Assembly: GCA_963663525.2 (NCBI GenBank)
Contig: CAXXHC010000003.1
Coordinates: 992,001-1,056,000 of the forward strand
From: G963663525 sp963663525
GTDB lineage: Bacteria; Myxococcota_A; SURF-8; G963663525
Direction of reading: 5' to 3'
Length of the DNA: 64,000 bases
Made by a program: the position numbers and the translations under genes. Shown one piece after another: positions 7,505 to 16,369 of this stretch (position 1 is its first letter; the number at the start of each line of letters is the position of its first letter). The notes under the pieces are model-generated. The model searched no databases, was not told where the DNA came from, and saw only the letters and a program-made list of their open reading frames with translations.

Positions 7505-9391
7505 TTACAAATTTTCGGTTTCACTGGAAGTGACAACTGGAAACTGAATCACAAAAGTTGTTCCATTTTCTTCGTTTTTCGTAAATTGGATTCGACCGTG
7601 AAAACCTTCCACCATTTTCTTGACGATGGCGAGACCGAGCCCTGTCCCCTTGCTTGTGTGAGATTTCGCGTTGGGGGCTCGATAAAACTCGTGGAAAATA
7701 TTTTCTCGAATATTTTCCGGAATTCCTATACCGGTATCCGCAATGGTCAACTCTGCATGATCGCTCTCTTTTTTCAATACGATGGAAACCTTTCCATTGT
7801 CATGATTGTATTTGATTGCGTTGGAAATCATGTTTGCAACAATCCTCTTAAGTCCGTCTCGTGTGGCGCGGACAAGTACGGCTTCCAGCGGTTGCAAGCA
7901 TTCTAAATGGATTTTACGGGTTTCCGCCTCGAGCCGGTGGATTTCAAGAACGGCATCAAGAATTTCACCCAAATTTACCGGTTCGGCTTCTCCCTGCAAT
8001 CGATCCATCCGATCTTCGGCCAGCAAGAGCAATTCATCCACCATTTCCTGGAGTTCTTCCAACCGTCCGTCGGCACGGCCCATCAGAGTGTTTATCTGAA
8101 AAGCATTATGGGCGTATCCATCGCGAATGGTGGCAAGCATACTACGAACGGCGCTTAGCGGTGCCCTGAGGTCGTGGGCTGCGCGCCGGTAAAACCAAGT
8201 TCGCGTCCGGACTTGTTCCATCAACTGCTGGTTGGTCATCGTGTTTTGAATGTCCACGGCGACGAGATCGCCAAATATCCGAAAATACTTTCCCTCCTTC
8301 TCGAATCGTTTCGGATATTGAGAGGTCAGGCAGAATGCCCCGAACGTCCGGCCACCCACCCGCAGCGGAACGAGAAGCATGGAACGTTTTCCGCCTGCGT
8401 CCAGCCACTGGAGGGATTGGCAATCTTCGAAACCGGTCAACAAACGCAAGTCATCCACGACGAACTGGTCCTGCCGTTCCAGAGCGCTCGCGACTTCCTT
8501 TAAATCTAGCAAACTCGAATCTTCGGGCGGTGGCGTGTCCAAACCGTGAAACGCCGCGAAAAAATAGGATTCTTTTTCAGGGTTTTTAAGCAACACGAAT
8601 CCGGCGCGGATTCCCCATAGCCCTGTAGCTTGTTTCAAGGCAGAATCCAGGAGATCATCCAACGCGCCGTGTTCACCGATGGAATGAATGATATAAAAAA
8701 TCGCTTCCAGGCGCTCGGAGGTGTCTTCCAGCCGGACTTTCGTTGTCGAAAGCTGGTACATACGCTGCCGAATCAGATTGCTTACCCAATGGGTAACCCC
8801 AACGAGCGTGAAAGCGCTGATGGCGAAACTCGTCAGAATTGCACAGATCGTCATGGGGTCGGAATGAAGCGAAAGGGAGGAGTTCGGTGAAAGCGGATGA
8901 AGTGGAATCAGGCCGGAAGCTTCCAAAACAGCAAGTCCGCTCAGCAAAAAGACGGACAGCAACGCAAGAGGGTAAATTGTACGTGCGGGAAGCAGAATCG
9001 CCGCAATGACCAGATGGAAGAAAAAGAAGAAAATACAAGGACTTAAGATGCCTCCGGTCAGGTGGATCAATAGGGTGACGGCCAGCCAGTCGGTAGCGAT
9101 CTGCATCGTATTGAACCGTCTCAGATGGTCGCTGCGCACGTCTGAATGGGTAAAACGGGAATTCAAACCATGAAAAAGAGTGTTGATAAGCGCCAACCCG
9201 ATTGCGATCGCGAAAAAACGAGGCAAATCAATCGGATAGCTCAGGAAACGGAGCGCAATCCCGCCAACCGCGATTCCGACGATCGCTCCCCATCGTAAAC
9301 GGATAAACCACAACGAACTTTTACTGATTTGGCGCTTGATCGACCGAGAAATTTCCCGGTCAATTCGTTCATCGTTCGCTTTTCGTTTCAC
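7505..9391 (-). CDS. Membrane sensor histidine kinase with GAF domain
   Basis: A 628-residue kinase. The GTG at 9391 is preferred because it overlaps the hydF stop (GTGA) and lies behind a GGAGACAGG-type site. Longer readings upstream are hydF in another frame. Residues about 28-205 form roughly six membrane helices. Residues 235-385 look like a GAF domain. The HisKA motif RRAAHDLRAPLSAVR places the phosphorylated histidine near residue 406. The ATPase domain follows with NMISNAIKYN, DTGIGIPE and GTGLGLAIVKKM. It is translationally coupled to hydF, so it should share the sigma-54 promoter at 10639-10622. The partner is unknown; the stand-alone receiver protein at 11032 is a candidate. Confidence 0.9.
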   Translation of the reverse strand: MKRKANDERIDREISRSIKRQISKSSLWFIRLRWGAIVGIAVGGIALRFLSYPIDLPRFFAIAIGLALINTLFHGLNSRFTHSDVRSDHLRRFNTMQIATDWLAVTLLIHLTGGILSPCIFFFFFHLVIAAILLPARTIYPLALLSVFLLSGLAVLEASGLIPLHPLSPNSSLSLHSDPMTICAILTSFAISAFTLVGVTHWVSNLIRQRMYQLSTTKVRLEDTSERLEAIFYIIHSIGEHGALDDLLDSALKQATGLWGIRAGFVLLKNPEKESYFFAAFHGLDTPPPEDSSLLDLKEVASALERQDQFVVDDLRLLTGFEDCQSLQWLDAGGKRSMLLVPLRVGGRTFGAFCLTSQYPKRFEKEGKYFRIFGDLVAVDIQNTMTNQQLMEQVRTRTWFYRRAAHDLRAPLSAVRSMLATIRDGYAHNAFQINTLMGRADGRLEELQEMVDELLLLAEDRMDRLQGEAEPVNLGEILDAVLEIHRLEAETRKIHLECLQPLEAVLVRATRDGLKRIVANMISNAIKYNHDNGKVSIVLKKESDHAELTIADTGIGIPENIRENIFHEFYRAPNAKSHTSKGTGLGLAIVKKMVEGFHGRIQFTKNEENGTTFVIQFPVVTSSETENL

Positions 9392-10584
9392 GTTGATCCT
9401 GTCTCCAGTTCGCCCAACGGCTTCAATACGCGGTCCAGTAGGCCGTGCAGATACGAAATCGCAACCCCGTAGTTCGTAATAGGAACGCCTATTTGCGCGG
9501 CTTGGTCCATTCGGACGCGCATCGCCTGCGGCGTAATCATGCACCCCGCGCAATGTACGATCATTCGATGCCGCGACAAATCCTCGGGAAAACTGTGCCC
9601 TTGAGTCGTTTCGAATCGGAGTGTTTTTCCCGTGTACGTGGAAATCCATTTGGGCAACTTGACGGTAGCGATGTCGTCGCGAATCGGGTGATGGGAGCAC
9701 GCTTCGGAAATCAGCACGCTGTCCCCGTTTTCCAGCGTGTCGAACGTATGTGCTCCGTCTACAAACGTTGGGAGATCTCCCTTGAGTCGGCAGAAAAGAA
9801 CCGAAAACGTCGTCAGTCCGATATCGTTGGGAACGATTTCCGCCACTTTTTCAATCGCCTGGCTGTCGGTAATCACGAGATCGGGTTTTTGGTTGAGTCG
9901 CGATAGGGCGTCCCGCAAGTCGCTTTCCTTGACGGTCAAGGACATGGCATCGTGGTCCAGTACGTCCCGGAGCGTCATCACCTGCGGGAGAATGATCCGG
10001 CCTTGGGGAGCCTCGTAGTCTATGGGAACCACCAGCACGACGAGGCTTCCTTTTCCGATCATGTTCCCCAAAACGGTAAAGGGTTTATCGACGATTCGTC
10101 GGAGTTGGTCGGATAGTTCGTTTTTCAGCGTATCGATGTTTTCTCCGGTCGTAGCGCTAACCCTGATTTCGCCGTCGATCGGCGCGATTTCGCTTTGAAT
10201 CGTGTCGATTTTATTGACCACAAGCCGATACGGTTTACCGGAAATTTTTAAAGAATCCAATACCTTCTGCTCTTGCGGTGTCCATGTTCCTGCTTCGGCG
10301 ACGAACAACACCAAATCGGCCATCGCAAGTTCCTGACGAGCGCGCGCCACCCGTTTCACCCCCAACTCGCCGATGTCGTCCAAGCCGCCGGTATCGACGA
10401 AAACAACCGGGCCAAAGGGTAGTAATTCAAAGGCTTTGCGCACGGGATCGGTCGTTGTGCCGGGCGTGTCGGAAACCAGGGAAAGCGGCTGGTTTGTAAG
10501 GGCGTTCACCAAGGAGGATTTGCCCACGTTGCGTCTTCCCACCAATACGAGGTGAGGACGAATGCTGCTTGGCTCTTTCTGCAT
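9388..10584 (-). CDS. hydF: [FeFe]-hydrogenase maturation GTPase HydF
   Basis: A 398-residue scaffold protein on which the 2Fe subcluster of the hydrogenase H-cluster is assembled before transfer to apo-HydA. The ATG at 10584 is chosen because the P-loop (GRRNVGKSS) then starts at residue 16, as usual, and an AAAGG site precedes it. G-domain motifs are present: DTPGTTTDP, DTGGLDD, and NKID. The C-terminal iron-sulfur site shows CSHH followed about 50 residues later by HCAGC, the HydF cluster-ligand pattern. It is divergent from the hydA operon and carries the membrane kinase gene behind it on the same transcript. Confidence 0.96.
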   Translation of the reverse strand: MQKEPSSIRPHLVLVGRRNVGKSSLVNALTNQPLSLVSDTPGTTTDPVRKAFELLPFGPVVFVDTGGLDDIGELGVKRVARARQELAMADLVLFVAEAGTWTPQEQKVLDSLKISGKPYRLVVNKIDTIQSEIAPIDGEIRVSATTGENIDTLKNELSDQLRRIVDKPFTVLGNMIGKGSLVVLVVPIDYEAPQGRIILPQVMTLRDVLDHDAMSLTVKESDLRDALSRLNQKPDLVITDSQAIEKVAEIVPNDIGLTTFSVLFCRLKGDLPTFVDGAHTFDTLENGDSVLISEACSHHPIRDDIATVKLPKWISTYTGKTLRFETTQGHSFPEDLSRHRMIVHCAGCMITPQAMRVRMDQAAQIGVPITNYGVAISYLHGLLDRVLKPLGELETGST

Positions 10585-10621
10585 GATACGACCTTTCGTA
10601 AAAACTCCGGTCCATTTTCGA

Positions 10622-10639
10622 ATTGCAAAAGTCGAGCCA
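10622..10639 (-). promoter_or_regulatory. Sigma-54 promoter of hydF
   Basis: Minus strand TGGCTCGACTTTTGCA matches the -24/-12 consensus TGGCACG-N4-TTGCA in all but one base, with exact GG-N10-GC spacing. Transcription would begin near 10613, about 30 bp before the hydF start codon. Confidence 0.75.
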
Positions 10640-10928
10640 TTGAAAAGTGCTTGTTTTCGGGATTTTACCACGTTTCACGGCGGGAATGTTAAACGAAATA
10701 TACACTTGTCCTTCTCCGACTGGCGAGGTTTCCGATTTTTCCCGTGAGTATGGAATTTCTGTTTCTTCCGAAAGACCGCTTTGTCGATTCGGCTTGGCTT
10801 CGAAATAAGCTTTTAGAGTGCTATCTAGTTGTTTTTACACGTATTATCTTGCCTCAAAAGGGATGCTCGATTTTCGTGTGGTCTTCGAATGAGGGACTTG
10901 TCCATCCCGCATCGATTCCACCTCGGAT

Positions 10929-10944
10929 TGGCATTCGTTTTGCG
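10929..10944 (+). promoter_or_regulatory. Sigma-54 promoter of the hydA operon
   Basis: TGGCATTCGTTTTGCG has the GG-N10-GC spacing and TTGC element of sigma-54 promoters. Transcription would begin near 10955, leaving a leader of about 77 nt before the first gene at 11032, which has an AGGAGG site at 11019-11024. Confidence 0.72.
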
Positions 10945-11031
10945 ATGCATCGGGACAGCGTGAGGAAGATACGCGAAACGAGTGAGAAAAAATACGGTAC
11001 GGAAAACGGATCAAACCCAGGAGGTTGAACC

Positions 11032-11400
11032 ATGGCGAAAGTTCTGATTGTGGATGACGACCGCGATCTCGTGGAAGTCATGAGCCTGATCCTCGATAAG
11101 GAGGGATACGAGGTCGTATCCGCTTCGAATCGGGACGATGGCATGATCGCCGTCAAGGAGGATAAGCCGGATGTGATTCTGCTCGATGTCATGATGGATT
11201 ACGAGGACGACGGATTCGTGATGGCTCAGGAATTGCGCAAAGGAGGTTGTAAAACGCCCATCATCATGCTGACCAACGTCTCTCGCGTCACCGGGATGGA
11301 TTTCGGCGTCGATGACGAAATGGTGCCGGTGGACGAATTCGCCGAAAAGCCTCTTCCCCCCCAAGCCCTGCTTGCGCTCGTGCGCAAGTACGTGAAATAG
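11032..11400 (+). CDS. Stand-alone receiver (response regulator) protein
   Basis: A 122-residue single receiver domain with no output domain. The acidic pocket (VDDDRD), the phospho-acceptor Asp in VILLDVMM (about residue 49-50), a Thr in IIMLTNVS and the Lys in EKPLPP are all present, so phosphorylation is expected. It is the first gene of the hydrogenase operon, with its stop only 10 bp before the NuoE-NuoF fusion. A stand-alone receiver can act as a phosphate shuttle or as an allosteric partner; its target cannot be read from the sequence. Confidence 0.9.
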   Translation: MAKVLIVDDDRDLVEVMSLILDKEGYEVVSASNRDDGMIAVKEDKPDVILLDVMMDYEDDGFVMAQELRKGGCKTPIIMLTNVSRVTGMDFGVDDEMVPVDEFAEKPLPPQALLALVRKYVK

Positions 11401-11410
11401 GAGGGATTTC

Positions 11411-13111
11411 ATGGCATCGATCACAACAAATCGTATCCAGGAAGAAATCCGCGCCGCGAACGGCGGAGATCCGGTGAAGGGAAAAGCGAAACTTCTGGTC
11501 GTTCTTCAAAGAATCCAGGCCCGTTTCGGGACCATTTCTCCTGAAGCGATGCAGGAAGTCGCGGACGCGTTGGGCATTCGCCCCGTGGAAGTCGAAGAAG
11601 TCGTTTCGTTCTATTCCTTTCTAAGTACGGAAAAGAAAGGAAAATTCACGTTTCGTCTGTGCCGGACGCTTTCCTGCGACATGAGCGGGAAACATCGCGT
11701 GGCGCACCAATTGGAAAGCGAACTGGGCATTCGTTTCGGCGAAACGACGCCGGATGGAATGTTTACGTTGGAAACCACCAATTGCATGGGAATGTGCGAC
11801 CAGGGTCCGGCGATGATGGTCAACGACCGGATTTTCACGCACGTGACGCCAGAGAAAGTCCACCAGATCGTTGAAGAATGTCGCAGGCAGTTCGGCGAGT
11901 ACGGGACCGGCATCGTCGATTTCATTCCGAACACTCGCAAACTGGGACCGATCTTGACGGGCGTCTCCGAACCGGAGGCCGGATTGAATAAAGCCCTGGC
12001 GATGTCGAGATCCGATGCCATCGGAGAGATCCGCGCGGCCTTCCTTCGCGGACGCGGCGGCGCGGGGTTCCCGGTTGCGACGAAATGGCAGCTTGCGGCG
12101 GCGGCCAAGGGCGAGCGGAAATTCGTGGTCTGCAATGCGGACGAAGGCGAGCCCGGAACATTCAAGGATCGCCTGCTGCTTCTCGATTTCGCCGACAATG
12201 TGATGGAAGGAATGACCATCGCCGGGTACGCCATCGGTGCGGAGCGGGGATTGATTTACCTTCGAGGTGAATACGCGTTCATGAAGGAGTCGTTAGAAGA
12301 AACGATTCGCACGAGAATGGAAAAAGGACTTTTGGGCGAATCGGTGCTGGAGAAGGAATTCTCCTTCGATATCGAAGTTCGCATGGGTGCGGGCGCCTAC
12401 GTCTGTGGCGAGGAAACCGCGCTGATCGAATCGCTGGAGGGCAAACGAGGCGAGCCTCGAAATCGTCCTCCCTTCCCGGTCAATACGGGATATCTGGGAT
12501 GTCCCACGGCGGTCAACAACGTGGAAACCTTCGTCAACGCCGCCCTGATTCTGGGCAAGGGAGCACACTGGTATAAGGAGTACGGAACCGGAAAATCGAC
12601 GGGAACCAAGCTTTTCAGTATTTCGGGCGATTGCTCCATGCCGGGAATTTACGAGTTTCCCATGGGGATTACGATTTCCGAAATGCTCGACGAAGCGGGA
12701 GGAGAAGACGCGAAAGCCGTCCAGATCGGCGGCGCATCCGGCCAGTGCGTTCCCGCGAGCCGCTTCGAACGGATCATCGCGTTCGAGGATGCCCCTCCGG
12801 GCGGATCGATCATCGTCATCGGTCCCGACCGTGACGTGCTCGATGTGGCGGAAAATTTCCTAGAATTCTTCTGCGAGGAATCCTGCGGCCAGTGTATTCC
12901 CTGCCGGAAAGGCACGAACGTGCTGCTCGAAGGAGTGCGTCTCCTGAAACGAGGGGAGTGCAGCCTGGAATATCTGGTGAAATTGCGAAAACTGGCGGGT
13001 AGCATGAAAGCCGCATCAAAATGCGGCCTGGGACAAAGCGCCCCCAACGCTTTTATGGGGATTCTCGATCATTTTCAAGACGAAATACTTGGCCGCAAGC
13101 CGCAACGCTAG
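11411..13111 (+). CDS. NuoE-NuoF fusion, NAD(P)H-oxidising subunit of the [FeFe]-hydrogenase
   Basis: A 566-residue fusion. Residues 1-160 are a NuoE/HydC-type thioredoxin-like [2Fe-2S] domain with ligands C84, C89, C125 and C129. Residues 175-566 are a NuoF/HydB core with FMN site GRGGAGFP (213-220), NAD-associated ADEGEPGTFKDR (243-254) and the [4Fe-4S] ligands C492, C495, C498 and C538. It would pass electrons between NAD(H), FMN and HydA in the cytoplasm. It lacks the N-terminal [2Fe-2S] and C-terminal 2[4Fe-4S] extensions found in many HydB subunits of bifurcating enzymes. This fits a simple NADH-dependent enzyme of the kind reported for syntrophs; that last step is inference. Confidence 0.93.
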   Translation: MASITTNRIQEEIRAANGGDPVKGKAKLLVVLQRIQARFGTISPEAMQEVADALGIRPVEVEEVVSFYSFLSTEKKGKFTFRLCRTLSCDMSGKHRVAHQLESELGIRFGETTPDGMFTLETTNCMGMCDQGPAMMVNDRIFTHVTPEKVHQIVEECRRQFGEYGTGIVDFIPNTRKLGPILTGVSEPEAGLNKALAMSRSDAIGEIRAAFLRGRGGAGFPVATKWQLAAAAKGERKFVVCNADEGEPGTFKDRLLLLDFADNVMEGMTIAGYAIGAERGLIYLRGEYAFMKESLEETIRTRMEKGLLGESVLEKEFSFDIEVRMGAGAYVCGEETALIESLEGKRGEPRNRPPFPVNTGYLGCPTAVNNVETFVNAALILGKGAHWYKEYGTGKSTGTKLFSISGDCSMPGIYEFPMGITISEMLDEAGGEDAKAVQIGGASGQCVPASRFERIIAFEDAPPGGSIIVIGPDRDVLDVAENFLEFFCEESCGQCIPCRKGTNVLLEGVRLLKRGECSLEYLVKLRKLAGSMKAASKCGLGQSAPNAFMGILDHFQDEILGRKPQR

Positions 13112-13123
13112 GAGGAAGCGAAT

Positions 13124-14947
13124 ATGTCGAACGAAAGGTTGGAAACCGGAGAAATCGGCGGCCTGATAAACGTGACCATCGACGGCAAGACGATTACAGC
13201 CCGCCTTGGAGAAACCTTGCTGGAAACCGCTCGCCGCAACGGTATTTACATCCCTTCGCTTTGTTATCACGAGGATCTTTGCGTGGCTGGCTCCTGCCGC
13301 CTGTGCATCGTCGAATTCGAGGAAACAGGAGCGATTCAAACGGCTTGCACCTATCCCGTGACGCAGAGCATCAGGGTATTGACCGGCTCTCCAAAAGTAC
13401 GGCAGGCCCGGCGCGATATTCTGGGTCTTATTCTGCGCGATCATCGCGCCGAATGTACTACGTGCCTCAGAAACGGCAATTGTGAATTGCAGACGCTGGC
13501 GACCGAATACGGAGTCACCGATCTTCCATTCGGAAAAAGAGAAAAACCGAAGCGGAAGATTTTCGACATGGGACCGATCGCCCGCGACATGGACAAGTGC
13601 ATCGAATGTTTCCGTTGCGTGCGGACCTGTCAGGAATTGCAGGATGTCGGCGCGTTGGGAAAAATCGGGCGTGGCGACGATACCCGCATGGCCACGTTCC
13701 TGAATTACAACATGCTCGAAGTCTTGTGCGTCGGTTGCGGCCAGTGCATCAACCGTTGCCCGGTGGGCGCATTGACCGAGCGCGACGACATCGCGAAAGT
13801 CTGGGCGGCCATCGAAGACCCCACAAAACACGTCGTCATACAGACCGCGCCTGCGCCGCGTGCAGCCATCGGCGAATGCTTCGGACTTCCGCCGGGAAGG
13901 TGCCTGACGAAAGAACTCAACACGGCGCTGAAACGTATAGGTTTTGACAAGGTTTTCGATACGAACTTCACTGCCGACCTGACGATTATGGAAGAAGGTA
14001 CCGAGCTGCTTTTACGGTTGAAAAAAGCCCTATCGGACAAGCAGCCCGTGGCCTTGCCGCAGCTGACCTCCTGCTCGCCGGGGTGGATCAAGTTCGTCGA
14101 GCAGTCACGGCCCGAACTTCTGGACCACATTTCGACCTGCAAAAGCCCGCAACAGATGTTCGGTACCTTGATTAAAACCTACTACGCCGAGATGAACCAC
14201 TTGGAACCCTCGGATATTGTTACTGTTTCGCTGATGCCCTGCACAGCCAAGAAGTTCGAGTGCGAACGGCCTGAAATGGGAGATTCGGGCTTCAAGGACG
14301 TGGATATCGTTCTGACTACTAGAGAAATGGCCCGAATGATAAAGCAGGCAGGGATCGATCTGCCTAGTCTGGAGAAATCGGAATTCGACGAACCGCTGGG
14401 GTTGGGCACCGGTGCGGGGCAGATTTTCGGTGCGACGGGCGGCGTAATGGAGGCAGCGATTCGAACCGCGTATGAAATCGTGACCGGAGAGGAGGTGCCG
14501 TTCGAAAAACTGCGCGTGGAGCCGGTACGTGGCATGGAGGGAATCCGTCAGGCGGAACTGCCAATCGTGAAAGCCGTGGATGCCTGGAAGTTTCTCGAAG
14601 GTGCGACGTTAAAAGTCATGATTGCGCACGGTCTGGCCAACGCCCGCGTCGTGATCGACAAACTTGCGGCGGGTGAACTGGCCGACGTGCATTTCATCGA
14701 AATCATGGCCTGTCCGGGCGGGTGTCTCGGCGGGGGCGGTCAACCGATCCCGACGACCCCGGAAGTACGTGAAGCCAGGGCGAGGGCCATTTACAAAGAA
14801 GATGAGGGTATGCCCATCAGGAAATCGCACGAAAACCCGGTCATCACCAAGATTTACGAGGAATTCCTGACCGATGGCCCTTGCGGTCAAACAAGTCACA
14901 AGTTGCTGCATACCCACTATACCGCCAGGGGATCGAAGATTGTCTGA
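13124..14947 (+). CDS. hydA: [FeFe]-hydrogenase catalytic subunit
   Basis: A 607-residue catalytic subunit that interconverts protons and H2. Domains in order: plant-type [2Fe-2S] ferredoxin (C47, C58, C61, C75), the His/Cys-ligated [4Fe-4S] domain (H107, C111, C114, C120), two [4Fe-4S] clusters (C159-C169 and C202-C212) and the H-domain. H-cluster motifs are L1 TSCSPGW (315-321), L2 MPCTAKKFE (371-379) and L3 EIMACPGGC (526-534). The small-subunit-like tail follows. Residue S318 replaces the second cysteine of the textbook TSCCPxW motif. It starts 12 bp after the NuoEF gene with an AGGAGG site and is followed 12 bp later by hydG. No signal peptide, so cytoplasmic. Confidence 0.96.
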   Translation: MSNERLETGEIGGLINVTIDGKTITARLGETLLETARRNGIYIPSLCYHEDLCVAGSCRLCIVEFEETGAIQTACTYPVTQSIRVLTGSPKVRQARRDILGLILRDHRAECTTCLRNGNCELQTLATEYGVTDLPFGKREKPKRKIFDMGPIARDMDKCIECFRCVRTCQELQDVGALGKIGRGDDTRMATFLNYNMLEVLCVGCGQCINRCPVGALTERDDIAKVWAAIEDPTKHVVIQTAPAPRAAIGECFGLPPGRCLTKELNTALKRIGFDKVFDTNFTADLTIMEEGTELLLRLKKALSDKQPVALPQLTSCSPGWIKFVEQSRPELLDHISTCKSPQQMFGTLIKTYYAEMNHLEPSDIVTVSLMPCTAKKFECERPEMGDSGFKDVDIVLTTREMARMIKQAGIDLPSLEKSEFDEPLGLGTGAGQIFGATGGVMEAAIRTAYEIVTGEEVPFEKLRVEPVRGMEGIRQAELPIVKAVDAWKFLEGATLKVMIAHGLANARVVIDKLAAGELADVHFIEIMACPGGCLGGGGQPIPTTPEVREARARAIYKEDEGMPIRKSHENPVITKIYEEFLTDGPCGQTSHKLLHTHYTARGSKIV

Positions 14948-14959
14948 AAGGACAGTAAA

Positions 14960-16369
14960 ATGAGCGAAAAAGAACGACAATTCATCGATGTGAACGGCAT
15001 CTTCTCGCTTCTATCCGACTGGAGCGAGCCGGATGCCGCTCACGTGAGGGACGTTCTGGACCACGCAGCGGAGCAAAAAGGGCTTTCTCCCGAAGAAGTT
15101 GCGGTTCTGGTGCATACGCGCAACCGTGATCTCTGGGAGGAAACCTTTGCGCTCTCCCGCAAAATCAAAGAGGACATCTACGGTCGGAGAATCGTTCTTT
15201 TCGCGCCCCTGTACGTTTCCAATTACTGTTCGAACGACTGTGTGTATTGCGCGTTCCGGCGCAGCAATTCCGCTTGTTCGCGACATGCCTTGAACGATGA
15301 GGATTTACGGGCCGAAGTGCTTGCCCTGGAACAAGCCGGGCACAAGCGTTTGTTGATGGTGTATGGCGAACACCCGAAATACGGAGTCGATTACATCGCT
15401 GAAACGATCCGAACCGCTTACGAGACCCGAACGGACGACGGACACGGGGAAATCCGCCGCGTGAACATCAACGCCGCTCCGATGGAAGTGGATGAATACC
15501 GAAAACTCAAGGATATCGGCATCGGAACCTACCAGGTATTTCAGGAAACCTATTACCCCGGACGTTATGCCGAACTTCACCCCAAAGGCACGAAAAAAGC
15601 CGATTTCACGTACAGGCTCAATGCCTTGCATCGTGCACAGCGCGGGGGATTGGACGATGTAGCGATAGGTGCGCTGTTCGGTCTGTACGACTGGCGATAC
15701 GAGGTGTTGGGGCTGTTGCTCCATGCACTCGAATTGGAGCGTGAATTCGGTGTGGGCCCTCATACCATTTCGTTTCCCAGGATCGAACCGGCCATCAATA
15801 CGCCCTTCAACGAAGAAACGTCGTACAAGGTTGGCGATGAGGATTTCAAGAAAATCGTCGCGATTATTCGCCTGATGGTTCCCTACACGGGAATGATTCT
15901 GACGGCGAGAGAAAAACCGGCCCTGCGACGTGCCGTAATGCATCTGGGGGTTTCGCAGATCGACGGCGGCTCCCGGATCGGCGTCGGCAGCTACCAGCGG
16001 GACGATCCCGGCCCGGTTCTTGAACGGCAGCAGTTTTCGATTCACGACGATCGTAGTTTGGATGAGGTCGTGCGGGAACTGGCGGAGGACGGGTTCATCC
16101 CCAGTTTCTGCACGGCCTGCTATCGGCTTCAGCGCACGGGCGATCATTTCATGTCGCTGGCGAAAAAAGGATTCGTCAAGCGTTTCTGCCAGCCCAACGC
16201 GATCTTGACGTTCAGGGAATTCCTGCTCGATTACGCGGCACGCGAAACGGTGGAAGCCGGGGAGAGGGTCATCGAACGCGAAAAGTTGGAAGTTGCCGAA
16301 AACACTCTGAATCCTCTGGAAGAAAAACTGGCGCACCTTGCCAGCGGTGAACGGGATCTCTATTTCTAG
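14960..16369 (+). CDS. hydG: [FeFe]-hydrogenase maturase HydG (radical SAM tyrosine lyase)
   Basis: A 469-residue enzyme that cleaves tyrosine to give the CO and CN ligands of the H-cluster. The radical SAM cluster ligands are C90, C94 and C97 (CSNDCVYC). The C-terminal auxiliary cluster motif CX2CX22C is complete (C384, C387, C410). Length is normal for the family. It is the last gene of the rightward hydrogenase operon. Its stop overlaps the stop of the convergent hydE gene by four bases, so the two operons meet tail to tail. Confidence 0.97.
   Translation: MSEKERQFIDVNGIFSLLSDWSEPDAAHVRDVLDHAAEQKGLSPEEVAVLVHTRNRDLWEETFALSRKIKEDIYGRRIVLFAPLYVSNYCSNDCVYCAFRRSNSACSRHALNDEDLRAEVLALEQAGHKRLLMVYGEHPKYGVDYIAETIRTAYETRTDDGHGEIRRVNINAAPMEVDEYRKLKDIGIGTYQVFQETYYPGRYAELHPKGTKKADFTYRLNALHRAQRGGLDDVAIGALFGLYDWRYEVLGLLLHALELEREFGVGPHTISFPRIEPAINTPFNEETSYKVGDEDFKKIVAIIRLMVPYTGMILTAREKPALRRAVMHLGVSQIDGGSRIGVGSYQRDDPGPVLERQQFSIHDDRSLDEVVRELAEDGFIPSFCTACYRLQRTGDHFMSLAKKGFVKRFCQPNAILTFREFLLDYAARETVEAGERVIEREKLEVAENTLNPLEEKLAHLASGERDLYF

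Larger units (their letters stand above)
10585..11031. other. Divergent control region between hydF and the hydA operon
   Basis: 447 bp without a gene. It holds two oppositely oriented sigma-54 promoters (10639-10622 and 10929-10944). The roughly 290 bp between them is where an NtrC-type activator would bind. TTCGAA occurs twice (about 10799 and 10885), but I see no convincing long palindrome. Confidence 0.65.

Noticed and set aside
7496..7512. TGGCAC element as sigma-54 promoter
   Set aside because: The -12 part (TTGC) is missing at the required spacing, and it lies at the end of a gene.
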